7,630 nucleotides of DNA, from the NCBI GenBank assembly GCA_049606935.1, contig JBMYWA010000092.1:1-7630 (forward strand), in the 5' to 3' direction. Shown piece by piece: positions 6,099 through 7,630 of this stretch. Under the pieces are notes generated by a model that searched no databases, was not told where the DNA came from, and saw only the letters and a program-made list of their open reading frames with translations. The position numbers were made by a program, and so were the translations under genes. Position 1 is the stretch's first letter. Each line of letters starts with the position of its first letter. The stretch comes from CAJXZP01 sp049606935. GTDB taxonomy: Bacteria > Bacteroidota > Bacteroidia > Flavobacteriales_G > Salibacteraceae.

Positions 6099-7022
6099 AT
6101 GACAGGAAACATTTTAGTTATAGGCGCATTAGGTCAGGTAGGAAGCGAATTAGTTGAAACCCTTAGAATTAAATATGGAGAAAACAATGTTATTGCTGCC
6201 GACATTAAGGAAGAAGGTAATGGAGGTCTTTACGAAAAGCTAGACATCCTTGATAAAGATGCTTTGAGAACTATTATAGATAAATATGAAATCAAAAACG
6301 TTTTCAATTTAGTAGCTCTTTTATCTGCTACCGCAGAAAAGCATGTAGACTATGCCTGGCAATTAAGTATGGATGGCCACTTCAACATTTTAAACTTGGC
6401 AAAAGACAAAGTTATTGACAAAATTTTCTGGCCAAGCTCAATTGCCGTTTTCGGACCTACCACACCCAAACAAAACACTCCTCAAGATACTATAATGGAT
6501 CCTAACACTGTTTATGGCATTGCTAAACAAGCCGGTGAACGTTGGAATGAGTATTATTTTAATCGTTATGGAGTTGACGTAAGAAGCATTCGTTACCCTG
6601 GATTAATTGGTTGGAAATCTTTACCCGGTGGTGGTACAACTGATTATGCGGTTGATATTTTTCACCAAGCCAGAAAGACCAATAGCTACGAATGTTTTTT
6701 GAATGAAAACGCTACCCTACCAATGATGATGATGGAAGATGCGGTTCGAGCTACCATTGACATTATGGAGGCTCCTGCCGAACAAATCAAGGTACGTTCT
6801 AGTTACAACTTAGCGGCTGATTCATTTTCACCATCTGAATTAGCTTCTGAAATAGCTGCTCAAAAAGAGGGTTTTACCATTACCTATACTCCAGACGAAA
6901 GAGATGTAATTGCTTCGTCATGGCCACAGAGTATTGATGATTCACATGCACGTGAAGATTGGGGTTGGAAACACACCTATGGAACAAAAGAATTGGTTAC
7001 CGAAATGCTAGAACATATTTAA
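6099..7022 (+). CDS. tdh: L-threonine 3-dehydrogenase, SDR (epimerase-like) type
   Basis: A 307-residue short-chain dehydrogenase. The NAD-binding Rossmann fold opens with GALGQVG (Gly9, Gly12, Gly15). Asp35 ends the second strand and selects NAD. The active site has Ser113/Ser114 in FWPSSIAVFGP and Tyr139-xxx-Lys143 in TVYGIAKQAGERW. RSIRYPGLI (163-170) and GGGTTDYAVDIF (177-188) are the substrate-side motifs typical of SDR threonine dehydrogenases, as in the Flavobacterium frigidimaris enzyme that I recall as closely similar over its whole length. It oxidises L-threonine to 2-amino-3-oxobutyrate, which 2-amino-3-ketobutyrate CoA ligase then splits to glycine and acetyl-CoA. That ligase gene is not in the window. 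The start is ATG, with GGAG at 6091-6094 as an unusual Shine-Dalgarno-like site four bases upstream. A full promoter -7 element and a palindrome lie upstream. The length is normal for the family and all key residues are present. Confidence 0.92.
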   Translation: MTGNILVIGALGQVGSELVETLRIKYGENNVIAADIKEEGNGGLYEKLDILDKDALRTIIDKYEIKNVFNLVALLSATAEKHVDYAWQLSMDGHFNILNLAKDKVIDKIFWPSSIAVFGPTTPKQNTPQDTIMDPNTVYGIAKQAGERWNEYYFNRYGVDVRSIRYPGLIGWKSLPGGGTTDYAVDIFHQARKTNSYECFLNENATLPMMMMEDAVRATIDIMEAPAEQIKVRSSYNLAADSFSPSELASEIAAQKEGFTITYTPDERDVIASSWPQSIDDSHAREDWGWKHTYGTKELVTEMLEHI

Positions 7023-7114
7023 AGTCTTTTTTTCAAGTTCTTCTTTTTTTAGGCAACCCTAACCCACTGCTTTCGTTTTAGAATTGTTAGTCAATTTTAT
7101 ATTGATTAAAACTA

Positions 7115-7122
7115 TACTTTTA
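7115..7122 (+). promoter_or_regulatory. Tentative -7 element of the secreted-protein gene
   Basis: TACTTTTA fits TAnnTTTG except for the final base and lies 23 bases before the ATG at 7146. A -33 TTG at normal spacing is missing. The 7023-7145 spacer also has T-runs after the tdh stop (7028-7034, 7044-7050), but no convincing hairpin, so read-through from tdh remains possible. Confidence 0.3.
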
Positions 7123-7145
7123 AGGCATATTAATATTTTGATATT

Positions 7146-7630
7146 ATGATTAAAAAAATATTTAACACATTATTTTCTATAGCGTTTCTTACGCTTCTTT
7201 TAGCACCAAAAACCACTGAGGCTTCGCATATTGCAGGTGGAGACTTTCAGTATGAGTGTATAGGGCCCAATACCTATTTAATTACCTTAAATCTTTTTAG
7301 AGATTGTGATGGTATTGGAATGGGAACGGCTGCTCAATCTGTATCCTTTGAAAGCCCTTGTGGAAATCTAACAGGTATTAATTTACCCCTTATTAACCCG
7401 GACTTTGGTACAGAGGTTTCTCAATTATGTGATGCAGATAAGGCTAATTCTACTTGTAATGGAGGTCCACTAGCTGGAATGCAACAGTATATTTATCAAG
7501 ACGTAGTAGTGCTAAATCCAGATTGTGATACTTGGACCATGTCTTGGCAATCCTGTTGTAGAAACGCCTTGATTGAAAATATTGTGAACCCTTCGGGAAA
7601 TAGCTTAACCATAGCAGCCACCTTAAATTC
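7146..7630 (+). CDS. N-terminus of a secreted, Cys-rich 'SHIAGG...RDC' protein, cut off by the window edge
   Basis: An open frame of 161 codons from ATG 7146 continues past the right edge. Residues 1-26 form a clear Sec signal peptide (MIKK, a hydrophobic core to about 20, and likely cleavage after TTEA). The mature part begins SHIAGGDFQYECIG, then YLITLNLFRDCDG (44-56), SPCGN (70-74) and NPDCDTWTMSWQSCCRN (124-140). I recognise this pattern as the first domain of many Bacteroidetes exported proteins, which often continue with PKD or similar repeats and end in a type IX secretion (gliding CHU_C type) sorting signal. Whether this one does cannot be seen here. Eight cysteines (38, 54, 72, 95, 104, 127, 137, 138) in the mature segment suggest disulfides outside the cytoplasm. 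Its function is unknown. It lies 123 bases after tdh on the same strand, and a shared transcript is possible but not shown. Confidence 0.8.
   Translation, partial: MIKKIFNTLFSIAFLTLLLAPKTTEASHIAGGDFQYECIGPNTYLITLNLFRDCDGIGMGTAAQSVSFESPCGNLTGINLPLINPDFGTEVSQLCDADKANSTCNGGPLAGMQQYIYQDVVVLNPDCDTWTMSWQSCCRNALIENIVNPSGNSLTIAATLN

Noticed and set aside
7009..7041. Possible terminator after tdh
   Set aside because: Only a 5-bp AGAAC/GTTCT pairing with a loop of over 20 bases; the T-runs alone do not make an intrinsic terminator.

Overview
The window looks like an ordinary chromosomal stretch from an AT-rich member of the Bacteroidetes, most likely Flavobacteriales. The grounds are the Bacteroidetes-type promoter motifs (TTG plus TAnnTTTG, weak or absent Shine-Dalgarno sites), an SDR-type L-threonine dehydrogenase close to the one I recall from Flavobacterium, a flavobacterial-style small ECF sigma factor with its membrane partner, and the start of an exported 'SHIAGG...RDC' protein of the kind found at the front of large Bacteroidetes secreted proteins. 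I cannot name a genus.

Layout. Positions 1-3070 are on the minus strand. They hold a 440-residue PlsC-like acyltransferase (1748-3070), then a Wzz-like polysaccharide chain-length protein (592-1620) with its own well-formed promoter, followed 16 bases later by a truncated O-antigen ligase/polymerase-like membrane protein (1-575) that runs off the left edge. A 216-bp divergent spacer (3071-3286) separates these from a plus-strand aldehyde dehydrogenase of the 2-aminomuconate/2-hydroxymuconate semialdehyde type (3287-4729). That gene ends at a strong bidirectional terminator (4744-4780) shared with a convergent minus-strand pair: an ECF sigma factor (5428-5919, GTG start) overlapping by 17 bases a four-helix membrane protein (4788-5444). 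After a 179-bp divergent spacer come tdh on the plus strand (6099-7022) and the 5' end of a secreted Cys-rich protein (7146 to the right edge).

How the genes work together. The Wzz-like and Wzy-like genes form a polysaccharide assembly pair. The acyltransferase upstream belongs to phospholipid synthesis and is probably a separate transcription unit. The aldehyde dehydrogenase and threonine dehydrogenase are single catabolic genes, for tryptophan/aromatic and threonine breakdown respectively, and no pathway neighbours are visible. The sigma factor and its overlapping membrane protein look like a regulator/partner unit of envelope sensing. I see no mobile element, CRISPR array, RNA gene or clearly novel multi-gene system. 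The points most worth a second look are the sigma/membrane-protein pair, a perfect 17-bp palindrome lying over the tdh promoter, and the truncated exported protein at the right edge.
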